DNA of 64,000 nucleotides, taken from JBAOHV01 sp037045265. GTDB taxonomy: Bacteria > Actinomycetota > Acidimicrobiia > Acidimicrobiales > Microtrichaceae. The DNA is taken from contig JBAOHV010000004.1 in NCBI GenBank assembly GCA_037045265.1, positions 248,001 through 312,000 of the forward strand. Direction: 5' to 3'. Below are positions 17,139 through 25,572 of the stretch, in pieces. The notes below the pieces were generated by a model. It ran no database searches. It was not told the origin of the DNA and saw only the letters and a list, made by a program, of their open reading frames with translations. How positions within the stretch are numbered: position 1 is the stretch's first letter; each line of letters begins with the position of its first letter. Both the position numbers and the translations under genes were made by a program.

Positions 17139-18206
17139 CCTCGACTGCGCCGTGCCAGCGCAGAAGCCCCTTGTGCGACCAGTCCCACGAAGGCGGCGCT
17201 CCACGCGGTCAGTGCAACCGCGAGGGGTGAGCTTCGGAAGCCACGTCAGGGCATCGAGTTGCAGCTCCGCGAACATCTTGAACGTCGAGGCCCCGTACAT
17301 GCCCAGCGGGAACACGAGCGCCCAGTACGCAGGCTGGTACCGCAGCGGAACACGTCGGACGATGTGGCGCCAGACGCCGATCGCGATCATGACCGGGAAC
17401 CAGAACGTCGCCGTGGCCCATGCCATCATCACCAGCGTCTCGATCGCGGGGGTGAGCGCCGCAATGCGCGGCGAGCCCTCACCGGCCGCCAACAGGTTCG
17501 TTCCGGCAAGCACTGTGATCGCCACGGCCCCTGCCGCGATCCATGCGGGCGGGTCCGCCTCGGTGGGTTCCAACGGCTGGAACGTCCAACGCAGGAACAG
17601 CATGGTCATCACTGCTATGTAGAGCACGAGTCCCAGACAGAAGGCGGCGACCAACAAGAAGGCGAGCAGGTCGTTCGGCTCCCGTGCCAGGAGCAGCGCA
17701 CCGGCGACGACGATCGACTGCGTCGCGACGGTCAATAGGAACCACGACCCGTTGATGCCAGCGCCGAGCTCAGGTTTGTCGGGCCGCAGGATGTCCGAGA
17801 TCAGCGCCGTGTACATGAGCACCACGTAGAGCGGCAACGAGCACCACCACAAGATCTCGGTGAGCGTCCACCAACCGTTGATGACTCCCGAAGCCGAGGC
17901 GAGGACGTTCGTCCCTGCCACGATCGTAAGGAACGCGAACCCCTTGGCGTGGCTGTTCATGTCGGCCAGCAGCTTCTGGGGGAAGAGCGCGAAGCGTGCC
18001 AGGAACAATGCGACGAGCACGACGTAGGCAACCGCGGCGATCACGTAGAGGACCTCGGAGAGGCGGTCCAGGCCCTGCTGCTTGGACGCGATCGCGATGA
18101 TCCCTGTCGCCATGACGAGCGCGAAGTAGCCGGGGAACAGCGTCGCGATCGGGTTCGGCTTCACCCCGGTGTCCCCACCGGTCCCATGCGCAGCGGGACC
18201 GGTCAC
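17135..18206 (-). CDS. TDT family (TehA/SLAC1-like) transporter, one apparent +1 frameshift
   Basis: About 356 residues after repair. Ten hydrophobic helices and the phrases FPGYFALVMATGIIAIAS, LWWCSLPLYVVLMYTAL and LVFPLGMYGASTFKMF place it in the tellurite-resistance/dicarboxylate transporter family. Near 17223-17227 an AC-rich run (acccc) carries one extra C. Removing it gives the last helix LAVALTAWSAAFVGLVAQG and a stop at 17135 that overlaps mobA. Members export or channel small anions. Here, inside a molybdoenzyme operon, an anion substrate or product of that enzyme is a fair guess but unproven. Confidence 0.8.
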
Positions 18207-18406
18207 GGGCGCAGGTAGCGCAGGAAGGCCACCGACAGGCCGAACAGCGCGACCGACACGCCCGCGGTCGCCCAGGCGAGCTCCTCCGTGTCGGTCATGA
18301 ACGCCTCAACCGCGACGGTCACCAGGAACACCTGGAACCCCATGAGGATGATCACGTAGACCGCCACCGCTGACGAGGAGGTGCGGCGCCGATCCGAGGC
18401 CCTCAT
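18203..18406 (-). CDS. Small two-helix membrane protein of the molybdoenzyme operon
   Basis: 67 residues with two transmembrane segments (about 14-36 and 45-62) and a short basic N-terminus. It overlaps the Rieske gene (ATGA) and the transporter gene (GTGA), so it is translated as part of the operon. I do not recognise catalytic residues. Its size and position suggest a membrane assembly or anchor subunit for the redox complex. Confidence 0.7.
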   Translation of the reverse strand: MRASDRRRTSSSAVAVYVIILMGFQVFLVTVAVEAFMTDTEELAWATAGVSVALFGLSVAFLRYLRP

Positions 18407-18942
18407 TCCGGCCGCCCCATGGCCCAGATGACCCCGTCGTCACGCACTTCCAGATCGATCCGCCCGAGGGGCCTTGTGGGTGGTCCGGAAATCACGTCAC
18501 CGGTCCGCACCTCGAAGTTGCCCTCGTGGCACGGGCAGTGCCACCGCTCCTCCTCGGACTCGTAGAAGACGACACAGCCGAGGTGAGTGCACTTCTGGCT
18601 GAAGGCGACGACGTCACCATCGTCGTCGGAGAGCCGCAGGAGGACTGCGGGATCCTCAGCGGTCGGGTAGCTGAACAGGTACGGGTCACCGACAGCCACC
18701 TCACCGAGTGCGACGATCGGGCGTGGTTCGCCGGTGTTGATGGTCCGCAGCTGGGTCCACGCGGCGATGCCGACGTTCGCCGCCGCGATGGTTCCGGCCC
18801 CTGCGAGCAGGTAGCGAGCGAACTCGCGCCGCGTGACCTCTTCCTCCGAGATCGCCTCGAACGGGAAGTCGCGCTTCCAGACGGGGGCCTCCGGGTCGTC
18901 CGCGTCCGTCTCCGGCAGGCCGGGTGGGTTGTGGTCGTTCAC
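18403..18942 (-). CDS. Rieske [2Fe-2S] protein
   Basis: 179 residues. An acidic N-terminus leads to a Tat-like TRREFARYLLAGAG and one transmembrane anchor (about 43-62). The Rieske fold follows. Cluster ligands are C118 and H120 (CTHLGC) and C136 and H139 (CPCH), with C123 and C138 placed for the usual disulfide. It is therefore a membrane-anchored electron carrier, probably facing outward. No cytochrome b/c1 genes are nearby. It sits between a ferredoxin subunit and a small membrane protein, so it likely serves the molybdoenzyme complex rather than a standard bc complex. Confidence 0.93.
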   Translation of the reverse strand: MNDHNPPGLPETDADDPEAPVWKRDFPFEAISEEEVTRREFARYLLAGAGTIAAANVGIAAWTQLRTINTGEPRPIVALGEVAVGDPYLFSYPTAEDPAVLLRLSDDDGDVVAFSQKCTHLGCVVFYESEEERWHCPCHEGNFEVRTGDVISGPPTRPLGRIDLEVRDDGVIWAMGRPE

Positions 18943-18959
18943 GGTTCCACCTCGCTACT

Positions 18960-19589
18960 TCATTCGCCGTACTCGAGCCCGAAGGGATCGTCGAGCCAGT
19001 TGCGTTTGACGGCAGAGAGCACGTCGAGCGGCCCGTCGGCCTTGTCGTCGACCACGGTGAACACCTTCGTGCTCACCTCCTGGTGCCCGAAGACGAAGTC
19101 CCGGATCAGCGAGCCCGTGCGCCGCTCCCGGAACTCCGCGGACGTGCCGTACCAGAGCGCCTCGCTCGGGCAGACCGACGCGCACATGGGTGCGTACCCC
19201 TCGGATGTGCGGTCCATGCACATGTCGCACTTCATCATCTGGTCGAACTCGGCCACGTACTTCGGTACACCGAAGGGGCAGGCGAGCACGCAGTTCGAAC
19301 AGCCGATGCAGCGAGGTTTGAGCGCCGACTGCACGATGCCGTCCTCGGTCTGCTTGATGGCGTCCGCCGGACACACCTGGGCACACGTGGGGCTCTCGCA
19401 GTGCATGCAGACCATGGGAGCGGTCTGGGTGCTGGCGGCACGGTCGACCCGATCCAGGTGTATCAACGACTGGCCGCGGTGGGTGCCGCACTCGGCACAC
19501 GCCTGTACACACGCCTCACAACCGATGCAGCGGCTCTGGTCGATCACGAAGATCGGGGTCTCGTCGATCCCGTAGTGGCCGGTCCTCAC
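18960..19589 (-). CDS. Four-cluster 4Fe-4S ferredoxin subunit (FdhB/DmsB-like)
   Basis: 209 residues with four cysteine groups: SRCIGCEACVQAC, VCMHCESPTCAQVCP, RCIGCSNCVLACPFG and KCDMCMDR...CASVCPSEAL. This is the electron-transfer subunit pattern of formate dehydrogenase, DMSO reductase and related complexes. It would pass electrons between the catalytic subunit encoded just upstream and the membrane partners. Its start overlaps the catalytic subunit's stop. No signal peptide is visible. Confidence 0.93.
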   Translation of the reverse strand: MRTGHYGIDETPIFVIDQSRCIGCEACVQACAECGTHRGQSLIHLDRVDRAASTQTAPMVCMHCESPTCAQVCPADAIKQTEDGIVQSALKPRCIGCSNCVLACPFGVPKYVAEFDQMMKCDMCMDRTSEGYAPMCASVCPSEALWYGTSAEFRERRTGSLIRDFVFGHQEVSTKVFTVVDDKADGPLDVLSAVKRNWLDDPFGLEYGE

Positions 19590-21817
19590 GTCGTGCCCCC
19601 GGTGAGCCCCAGATCCCGGTCGTCGCTGATCGTGCGGCTGCCACCGGCGCGTTCGACCCTGACGGCGGCGACCTTGAACTCGGGCATCTTCGACAGCGGG
19701 TCGACCGCTCGGATCGTCAGCTGGTTCGCTGCCTTGCTGCCCGGCCAGTGGTACGGGATGAAAACCGTGTCGGGCCTGATCGTGTTGACGACGTGTGCGG
19801 GCAGCGTCATGGACGCCCTGCGCGAGGTGACGGTGACCAGGTCTCCGTCGACCACACCGACCTGCTCGGCGAGGACGGGGTGCATCTCGCAGAGCGGCTC
19901 CGGGTACTGGCGCACCAGGGCGTCGATCCGGCGGGTCTGCGTACCCGAGAGGTACTGCGACACGACGCGACCGGTGGTGAGCAGGACCGGGTACTCGTCG
20001 TCCACCACCTCGGCCGAGGCCTTGAACGGCACCGCGTGGAACCGCGGACGGCCGTCGGGGAAGTTGAACCTGCCGCCCTCGTACAGGCGCGGCGTTCCCG
20101 GGTGACCGTGTTCTGGCACGGGCCAGAACATGCCCATCTCATCCTCGATCTGCTGCCAGGTGGCGCCGGTGTAGTCGGCCGCGCCGCCACTGCTCGCCCG
20201 GCACAGCTCGTCGAATATCTGCTCGGTGTTGTCGTACCGGAAGTAGCTGCCCTTGCCCAGGCGTTCGGCGATGTCGATCAGGATCTCCCAGTCGCGGCGG
20301 GCTTCACCGGGAGGTTCGACGGCAGCGTTGATCTTGATGATGCGCCCTTCGCCGCTGGTCGAGGTTCCCTCGTCCTCCTCGTGCAGCGAACCGGGCAGCA
20401 CGATGTCGGCGTGACGCCCCGACTCCGACAAGAAGAAGTCGATCACGGCGTAGAACTCGAGCTTGTCGAGGGCCTCGGCCGTGAAGGTCGTGTCGGGTGC
20501 CGATACCAGGGGGTTGAAGCAGATCGAGATCAGGCCCTTGATCTGCCCGTCGTGGATGGCCTCGATCAGCTCCTGTGCGGGGAGCCCCTTGCCCGGGATC
20601 TCCGACTCGTCGCACCCCCAGACCTCGGCGACGGCCTGGCGGTGTTCGGGCACGGTGATGTCGCGGTTGCCGGGGAGCTGATCGCACTTGTGGCCATGCT
20701 CTCGACCGCCCTGCCCGTTGCCCTGTCCGGTGATGGTCGAGACGCCGCAGCCCGGCTTGCCGAACTTGCCGGTGGCGAGGCCCAGGTTGATCGCCGACAG
20801 GACGTTGTCGACACCTTTGGTGTGCTGCTCGATCCCCCGGGCATGCAGCATCATGCCAGTGGCCGAGGTTCCCCAGATCTCTGCCGCTTCTTCGATGCGG
20901 GCTGCGGGCACACCGGTGATCTCCGATGCCCAGGCCGGAGTCATGTCCGCGACTGCGGCCGCCGCCTCGTCGAAGTGGAGGGTGTGCTCGTCGATGAACT
21001 CGTGGTCGAGCCAGTCCCGCCGGATCAGGACGTGCAGGACTGACCCGAAGAGCGCCGAGTCGGTGCCGGGGCGCACAGGCAGGAACAGGTCGGCTGTTCG
21101 AGCCAGCGGAACCACTCTCGGATCCTGGACGATCAACCTGGCGCCTCGGTCCCTCGCACGCCAGATGTAGCTGGTGGTGATCGGGAACGTCTCGGCCACG
21201 TTCGCCCCGGCGACCCAGACGACGTCGGCCAGAGGGATGTCGCTCCAGGGATTCGGCGCGCGGTCCATGCCGAGCGCCTTCTTGTTGCCGGTGCCGGCGG
21301 AGACCATGCAGAAGCGGCCGTTGTAATCCAGGTTCGTGGTGTGCAGGCCCAGGCGAGCGAACTTGCCGACCAGGTACGACTTCTCGTTGGTCAGCGACAC
21401 TCCCGAGAGCATTGCGAAGGCGTCGTCGCCGTACTCGCCCTGGATTCGGCGGATCTCCGACACGACCCGGTCGAGTGCCTGGTCCCACGAGACGTTGCGG
21501 AACCCACCCGGTGCGGACTCGTCGCGTTCCATCGGATGAAGCAGCCGGTCGGGATGGCTGCCCTGCAGATAGCGCTTGACGCCCTTGGGGCAGAGCTTGC
21601 CCTCGTTGAAGGGGAACTCGTACCAGGGCTCGAACCCGACGACCGCGTTGTCGTGGACCTTCAGCTTGATGCCGCACTGCTGACCGCAGAAGCAGCAGTG
21701 CGTCTTGACCACCTCGTCGACCTCTATGCCGGCATTCCAGCCGCCGGGAGGCGCCTCGTTCAGATGCGGTCCGTAGCGGTCGATCAGCTCTTCGTCGGTG
21801 ATCGGGAGCCGTGCCAT
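19586..21817 (-). CDS. Molybdopterin oxidoreductase catalytic subunit (nitrate reductase / formate dehydrogenase type)
   Basis: 743 residues. An N-terminal [4Fe-4S] site is seen at C41, C44, C48 and C76 (CCFCGQQC and LCPKG, with the electron-relay Lys after it). C170 in LDYNGRFCMVSAG is in the position of the Cys that ligates Mo in Nap, Nas and formate dehydrogenase enzymes. The bis-MGD domains follow, with PGTDSALFGSVLHVLI and a C-terminal molydopterin-dinucleotide domain (LTTGRVVSQYLSGTQTRR). There is no Tat signal, so the subunit should be cytoplasmic unless carried by a partner. The substrate is uncertain: nitrate and formate are both possible, and neither a nitrite reductase nor an NAD-linked diaphorase is adjacent. 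Confidence 0.9.
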   Translation of the reverse strand: MARLPITDEELIDRYGPHLNEAPPGGWNAGIEVDEVVKTHCCFCGQQCGIKLKVHDNAVVGFEPWYEFPFNEGKLCPKGVKRYLQGSHPDRLLHPMERDESAPGGFRNVSWDQALDRVVSEIRRIQGEYGDDAFAMLSGVSLTNEKSYLVGKFARLGLHTTNLDYNGRFCMVSAGTGNKKALGMDRAPNPWSDIPLADVVWVAGANVAETFPITTSYIWRARDRGARLIVQDPRVVPLARTADLFLPVRPGTDSALFGSVLHVLIRRDWLDHEFIDEHTLHFDEAAAAVADMTPAWASEITGVPAARIEEAAEIWGTSATGMMLHARGIEQHTKGVDNVLSAINLGLATGKFGKPGCGVSTITGQGNGQGGREHGHKCDQLPGNRDITVPEHRQAVAEVWGCDESEIPGKGLPAQELIEAIHDGQIKGLISICFNPLVSAPDTTFTAEALDKLEFYAVIDFFLSESGRHADIVLPGSLHEEDEGTSTSGEGRIIKINAAVEPPGEARRDWEILIDIAERLGKGSYFRYDNTEQIFDELCRASSGGAADYTGATWQQIEDEMGMFWPVPEHGHPGTPRLYEGGRFNFPDGRPRFHAVPFKASAEVVDDEYPVLLTTGRVVSQYLSGTQTRRIDALVRQYPEPLCEMHPVLAEQVGVVDGDLVTVTSRRASMTLPAHVVNTIRPDTVFIPYHWPGSKAANQLTIRAVDPLSKMPEFKVAAVRVERAGGSRTISDDRDLGLTGGTT

Positions 21818-22866
21818 CAGCCGAATCCTCCTACCCTCGCCGACTGGGCGAGGGTGACCTGGGCGCGACGACAGCGCGGGCAGGTGTCCTGGTAGTTGTC
21901 GTCACCATCGACGCCGTAGTCGAAGCCGATCTGCGACAGGACCGCCTTCAGATCGGCGATCTGCTGGGCACTCGCGAACGTTTCGCCACAGCAGCGACAG
22001 ACCGCCGGTTCGCCTTCGGAGTTCGCCCGCTTGTAGTAGGCGACGCCCAGGTTGCCGGGTCGCTGGAAGATGTGGAACAGCTTGCCGAAGGGCAGGTACA
22101 TCAGACCCAGGATCACCGTGAGGGCGTGGATCGTGTTCAGAGCCGAGTAGTACTGACCCTCCAACCACATGCTCGACACCGTCAGGAAGAGCCCGGTGAC
22201 CGACACGGCGAAGAGCCCGGCGAGCGCCAGGAAGTCGCCGCTGCGCTCCACCGCCATCGCGCCCGGGTCGTGCAGGCGGCGGCGCAGGAACACGAACACA
22301 CCGCCAAGGACCAGGAACGCCGAGATGTCGAGCGCGTGGAAGATCAGCCAACCGAGGATGCTGCCGGCGTCGAACTTCAACGTGCCCAGGTTCGACACGT
22401 ACACCTGGTAGTGCTCGGCCTGCTGGCCGACGCTCTGGAAGTGCAACAGCCCGAGCGTCAGTGGGATGGTGACCAGCCCCGCCAGGATGCAGCCCCAGAA
22501 GACCAGCTGATGGGCGACCCAGCGGGCGTACGAGCGACGGCGGATGAACCCCTGCTCGAGCAGCTGGGTCGCCACCAGCGCCGGCAGTGCCGCTGCGTTG
22601 CGCGCCTTGCGCTGGCGGAAGGCATCCCATCCGCGCCGGTTCAGCATCGCTGTCGGCGGTCGGCGGAGCCACACGGCGTACCGGTAGAGCACACCGAAGA
22701 CGGCGAAGACCACGCCGAACAGGTAGCCGACGAGCGCAGCGTCGAACCAGACGAGCTGGCCGCTGCCCAGGAACGTGATCGCCACGACGATGGCGACGCC
22801 GATCACCCCCCAGGTAACCCCTCGGCGGTCCAGGCGGCCGGCGCTGCTGCTCACGTTCGGCACCAT
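21817..22866 (-). CDS. Membrane redox subunit with cysteine-rich C-terminal tail
   Basis: 349 residues from ATG 22866, which has a GAGGAGGT-like sequence about a dozen bases upstream. Roughly six transmembrane helices, including ARWVAHQLVFWGCILAG and NTIHALTVILGLMYLPFGKLFHIFQRP, resemble NarI/HdrE-type cytochrome b subunits; several His residues lie in helices and could bind haem. The C-terminal 70 residues are soluble, with CRCC and CPRC pairs that could hold zinc or a rubredoxin-like iron. That tail is unusual for NarI-like proteins. It is the first gene of the operon, and its stop overlaps the catalytic subunit start. It probably exchanges electrons with quinones. Confidence 0.75.
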   Translation of the reverse strand: MVPNVSSSAGRLDRRGVTWGVIGVAIVVAITFLGSGQLVWFDAALVGYLFGVVFAVFGVLYRYAVWLRRPPTAMLNRRGWDAFRQRKARNAAALPALVATQLLEQGFIRRRSYARWVAHQLVFWGCILAGLVTIPLTLGLLHFQSVGQQAEHYQVYVSNLGTLKFDAGSILGWLIFHALDISAFLVLGGVFVFLRRRLHDPGAMAVERSGDFLALAGLFAVSVTGLFLTVSSMWLEGQYYSALNTIHALTVILGLMYLPFGKLFHIFQRPGNLGVAYYKRANSEGEPAVCRCCGETFASAQQIADLKAVLSQIGFDYGVDGDDNYQDTCPRCRRAQVTLAQSARVGGFG

Positions 22867-22993
22867 ACCCCCACGTCGACCTCCTCGGGACGGGCCCAAG
22901 GTCACGATTTCGGGTCCACCCGTCTAAGGTCGCCGGCTCGATGAGCACTTGCGCCACGTGTGGCGACCCCCGTGAAACCAAGCCGGGACCGGG

Positions 22994-23407
22994 TCAGACC
23001 ACGACGACGTCGATCAGCTCATCGAGGCCTTCAAAGTCCGCGCCGTTGCGTGTGTAGAGCGGCAAGCTCGCGGCACAGGCGGTCGCGGCGATGAGCAGGT
23101 CCACGGCTCGGGCACCGCGGGCCTTGCAGCCCGACGCGGTGACTGCAGCGTAGGTGCGCCCGTAGGCGCGGGCAGCTTCGCCGTCGAACGGGAGGGGGTC
23201 GAATGCCGCTTCGGCTCGCTGCAGCCGGTCCTGTCGACATCCCCGCTCATCGGCCTCGCTGGCCGAGTGAGGCCCAGCAGCGAGCTCCGCCATCGTGAGA
23301 GCGCTCACGGCGACCTCGATCGGCAGCTTCGAAGGGTCGAGCCGTTCAAGGTCGATCACGACCGTCGTGTCGAGCAACCCCCGTGGCGGGCGTTCGAACT
23401 CAGCCAC
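22994..23407 (-). CDS. vapC: VapC-type PIN-domain ribonuclease toxin
   Basis: 137 residues with the acidic PIN set: Asp in GLLDTTVVIDLE, Glu in LTMAELAAGPH, Asp in ARAVDLLIAATA and the C-terminal TRNGADFEGL. VapC toxins cut tRNA or rRNA and are held in check by a co-transcribed antitoxin. The start overlaps the end of the antitoxin gene by 8 bases. It is about 130 bp from the molybdoenzyme operon start and reads away from it. Confidence 0.92.
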   Translation of the reverse strand: MAEFERPPRGLLDTTVVIDLERLDPSKLPIEVAVSALTMAELAAGPHSASEADERGCRQDRLQRAEAAFDPLPFDGEAARAYGRTYAAVTASGCKARGARAVDLLIAATACAASLPLYTRNGADFEGLDELIDVVVV

Positions 23408-23653
23408 GCGGCTCGGGGTCCTGGACGGCCACCCGGTCGAGATCCGCTCGGAATCGGTCGTAGTCCACGCTCGGCGCGGTGCGGAACATCGCCACCGCAG
23501 CCTCCGCAGCGACGAAGCGACGGCGTCGCAGCGGGGTCAGCTCCGCGACCGGCACGCCGTTGCGAGTCACCACGAAGCTCTCTCCCTCGTCGAGCGACGA
23601 ATGATGTCGCCACTCTCGTTCCGGAGCTCCCGTTGAGTGAGTTCCCGGGCCAT
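23400..23653 (-). CDS. vapB: VapB/Phd-family antitoxin, one apparent -1 frameshift
   Basis: After restoring one missing base near 23592-23600 the protein reads MARELTQRELRNESGDIIRR followed by DEGESFVVTRNGVPVAEL, the classic Phd/YefM fold. It is about 84 residues. It binds its own promoter and neutralises the adjacent PIN toxin. As written, the frame from the ATG at 23653 ends early, which would leave the toxin unopposed. An active VapC without antitoxin is not expected to survive, so a sequence error is likely. Confidence 0.75.
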
Positions 23654-23733
23654 GCGACCATCGTCGCACGACGTGCTACACGCAGCGTCGGGTCTCGCCG
23701 ATCGCCGGCTCCAGGCCATTCGCGAACGAGAAC

Positions 23734-23769
23734 GGCCGGGACCCGTTTCGCTTGGAAAGGGTCCCGGCC
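23734..23769 (-). terminator. Hairpin terminator candidate after tRNA-Thr
   Basis: A perfect 11-bp stem (GGCCGGGACCC at 23734-23744 against 23759-23769) with a 14-base loop, starting 6 bases past the tRNA 3' end on the minus strand. No T run follows. Confidence 0.6.
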
Positions 23770-23775
23770 TTCCGA

Positions 23776-23847
23776 GCCCGAGAGGAGAATCGAACTCCTG
23801 ACCTGCTCATTACGAGTGAGCTGCTCTACCGACTGAGCTACCCGGGC
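23776..23847 (-). tRNA. tRNA-Thr (anticodon CGT)
   Basis: 72 bases on the minus strand. The acceptor stem GCCCGGG pairs with CTCGGGC (one G-T pair). D-arm TAGCTCAGTCGGTAGAGCA, anticodon arm with loop ACTCGTAAT giving CGT, and T-arm GGAGTTCGATTCTCC are all present. CCA is not encoded, as is common in actinobacteria, so it is added after transcription. It reads threonine codon ACG, which is frequent in this genome. Confidence 0.95.
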
Positions 23848-23937
23848 ACCTGCACCCCGGAGGGCACGGACCAACGAGCATACAGGCGACCGGACGGGCG
23901 CCATAAGCGGCCCGACAGCCGATCCGCTGTCGCTACG

Positions 23938-24447
23938 ATGCCGCCCGTGGCAGTCGACCCCCAGAGCCGTCTCGGCAGATCCGTTCAGGCGATGGCGGCG
24001 TCTCGCCGGTTCGCGAAGGTGGGACCGGTGGTCGTTCCTCCGATCGACCGTCTGCTCAACCGTATGTTCGGCGGCAAGGTGCTGATGAGCTCGCTGATGT
24101 TGCCCTGTGCGGTGGTAACGACGACGGGGCGCAAGAGCGGGCTGCCCAGGGAGAGCCCCCTGGCTTCTGTGCCACTCGACGGCTGCCTCTACGTCGTGGG
24201 ATCGAACTTCGGTCGCGACAACCACCCGGCCTGGTCCTGGAACCTGCTGGCCGACCCCACTGCGCTGGTCTCCTACCGCGGCCAGCACTTCGAGACCCGG
24301 GCCGAGCTCCTCGACGAGCAGGACAAGGCCGACACCTGGCCACGACTCATCGAGCGATGGCCGGTATACGACCAGTACGTGCAGCGTAGTGGCCGAGATC
24401 TGCGGGTCTTCAGGTTGCGCCGAACCGATGGCGTCGCCATCACCTGA
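23938..24447 (+). CDS. Deazaflavin (F420)-dependent nitroreductase family protein
   Basis: 169 residues from ATG 23938. The Ddn-type split-barrel pattern is visible: VVTTTGRKSGLPRESPLASV (about 60-79), YVVGSNFGRDNHPAWSWNLL (about 84-103) and a closing VSYRGQHFETRAELL. These proteins bind cofactor F420 and reduce quinones or nitro compounds; the natural substrates are mostly unknown. The gene lies about 90 bp past the tRNA and is convergent with holB. Family assignment is firm, substrate unknown. Confidence 0.88.
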   Translation: MPPVAVDPQSRLGRSVQAMAASRRFAKVGPVVVPPIDRLLNRMFGGKVLMSSLMLPCAVVTTTGRKSGLPRESPLASVPLDGCLYVVGSNFGRDNHPAWSWNLLADPTALVSYRGQHFETRAELLDEQDKADTWPRLIERWPVYDQYVQRSGRDLRVFRLRRTDGVAIT

Positions 24448-24465
24448 GCACCCGATGCCGGTCGC

Positions 24466-25572
24466 TCACCTGCTGAGCGGCGCCAGCCCGACCAACAGTG
24501 CACGGAGTTGAAGGCCCTCGTTCGGGTTGAACACCAGCGCATCACAGAGCTCCTGGACCGCATCAGCAGCTGCGACGAAGGCCTCCCCTGAGCCACCCGA
24601 CACCAGCTGGTCCCGGTAGCGCGACACGAGGGTCGCCAGACCCGAGCGGAGCTCGTCGGTGCGGACCTTGCGCTGCTCCCGTTTGTGGCGTGCCTCCATC
24701 AGCTTCAGGTCACCCTTGCGAGGTTCCATCTCGACCCGGGTGAAGGCCTCGACGTAGGTGGCCATCTCCTCTGCCTGCATCTCGGCGAGTGGCTCCAGCA
24801 ACGCGTCGATCGATGCGAGCAACTCGTCGGCGACCGCTGCGGCCGCCGCACCAGTCCCGTCGAGCCTTTCCGGAGCGCCATACCAGGCGGCACGCCGAGA
24901 CGCTGCGGCCGGGTCGCGTGCCAGCAGGCGTGCGCGCGCCAGGCTGCCGCCGGCCCCTGCCGCGGCGACCCGCGCAGCGTCCACTGATACGCCTTCGGAC
25001 TCGAGGCGGCCAACCAGCAGATCCTCGGGCACCGCCGAGAACTCGATGCGTACACACCGCGACGCGATCGCGGCCATCTCGGTCGGCACGCTCGTCGCCA
25101 CCAGGATGAAGAACACACCAGCCGGCGGTTCCTCGACGGCCTTCAGCAACTTGGTGAACGCCGTGTCGTCGGCCGGTACCAGCTGAGGCAGGAGGATCAC
25201 CTGGCGATCACCCTCGGGCGGCTTGCGCCAGACCAGACCCTCGACCCGGGTCCTGTCGGTCAGCTCCCCGCCGACGATCCGAGTGGCGTCGTCGCGCAGG
25301 AACTTCTGACCCTGTGGTTCCTGCACGACGAGCGACGGGTGGGCCTGGGCGGCGACGAGCCGTCGTGAACGTTCCGCGGCCGGCGCGTCGAGACCGTCGG
25401 ACAGCAGGTCCGCCGCGAACGCCATCGCCGCTTGTCGTCTGCCCGAGCCCGGGGGTCCGACCAGCAGGTAGGCGTGCACCGGCGAGGCCACCGTGGCACG
25501 GAGCTGGCTGACCGCGGCGTCCTGTCCTACGACCTCGCCCCACAGCTCGTCCGAGGTCACCACGTCCATCAC
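24466..25572 (-). CDS. holB: DNA polymerase III subunit delta-prime
   Basis: 368 residues. It is the clamp-loader subunit that, with gamma/tau and delta, loads the beta clamp. Visible are the GQDAAVSQLRATV start, a Walker-A-like GPPGSGRRQ in which the usual GKT is replaced (delta-prime subunits often do not hydrolyse ATP), ILLPQLVPADDTAFTKLLKAVEEPP and the sensor-1-like ATSVPTEMAAIASRC. The start is GTG 25572 or ATG 25569, both overlapping the tmk stop. The tmk-holB order is typical of bacteria. Confidence 0.93.
   Translation of the reverse strand: MMDVVTSDELWGEVVGQDAAVSQLRATVASPVHAYLLVGPPGSGRRQAAMAFAADLLSDGLDAPAAERSRRLVAAQAHPSLVVQEPQGQKFLRDDATRIVGGELTDRTRVEGLVWRKPPEGDRQVILLPQLVPADDTAFTKLLKAVEEPPAGVFFILVATSVPTEMAAIASRCVRIEFSAVPEDLLVGRLESEGVSVDAARVAAAGAGGSLARARLLARDPAAASRRAAWYGAPERLDGTGAAAAAVADELLASIDALLEPLAEMQAEEMATYVEAFTRVEMEPRKGDLKLMEARHKREQRKVRTDELRSGLATLVSRYRDQLVSGGSGEAFVAAADAVQELCDALVFNPNEGLQLRALLVGLAPLSR

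Noticed and set aside
16488..18206. One continuous 572-codon frame that looks like a transporter-MobA fusion protein
   Set aside because: The linker between the domains is an out-of-frame reading. Removing one C near 17225 restores the last transporter helix, a stop, and a GTGA overlap with a separate mobA start.
20304..21677. 457-codon minus frame within the molybdopterin subunit gene
   Set aside because: It is another frame of a gene with complete catalytic motifs; high GC makes such open shadows common.
22941..23057. Short plus-strand frame starting MSTCATCGDP with a CxxC pair
   Set aside because: It runs into the antisense of vapC, has low-complexity Thr/Ser coding and no support beyond the first ten residues.
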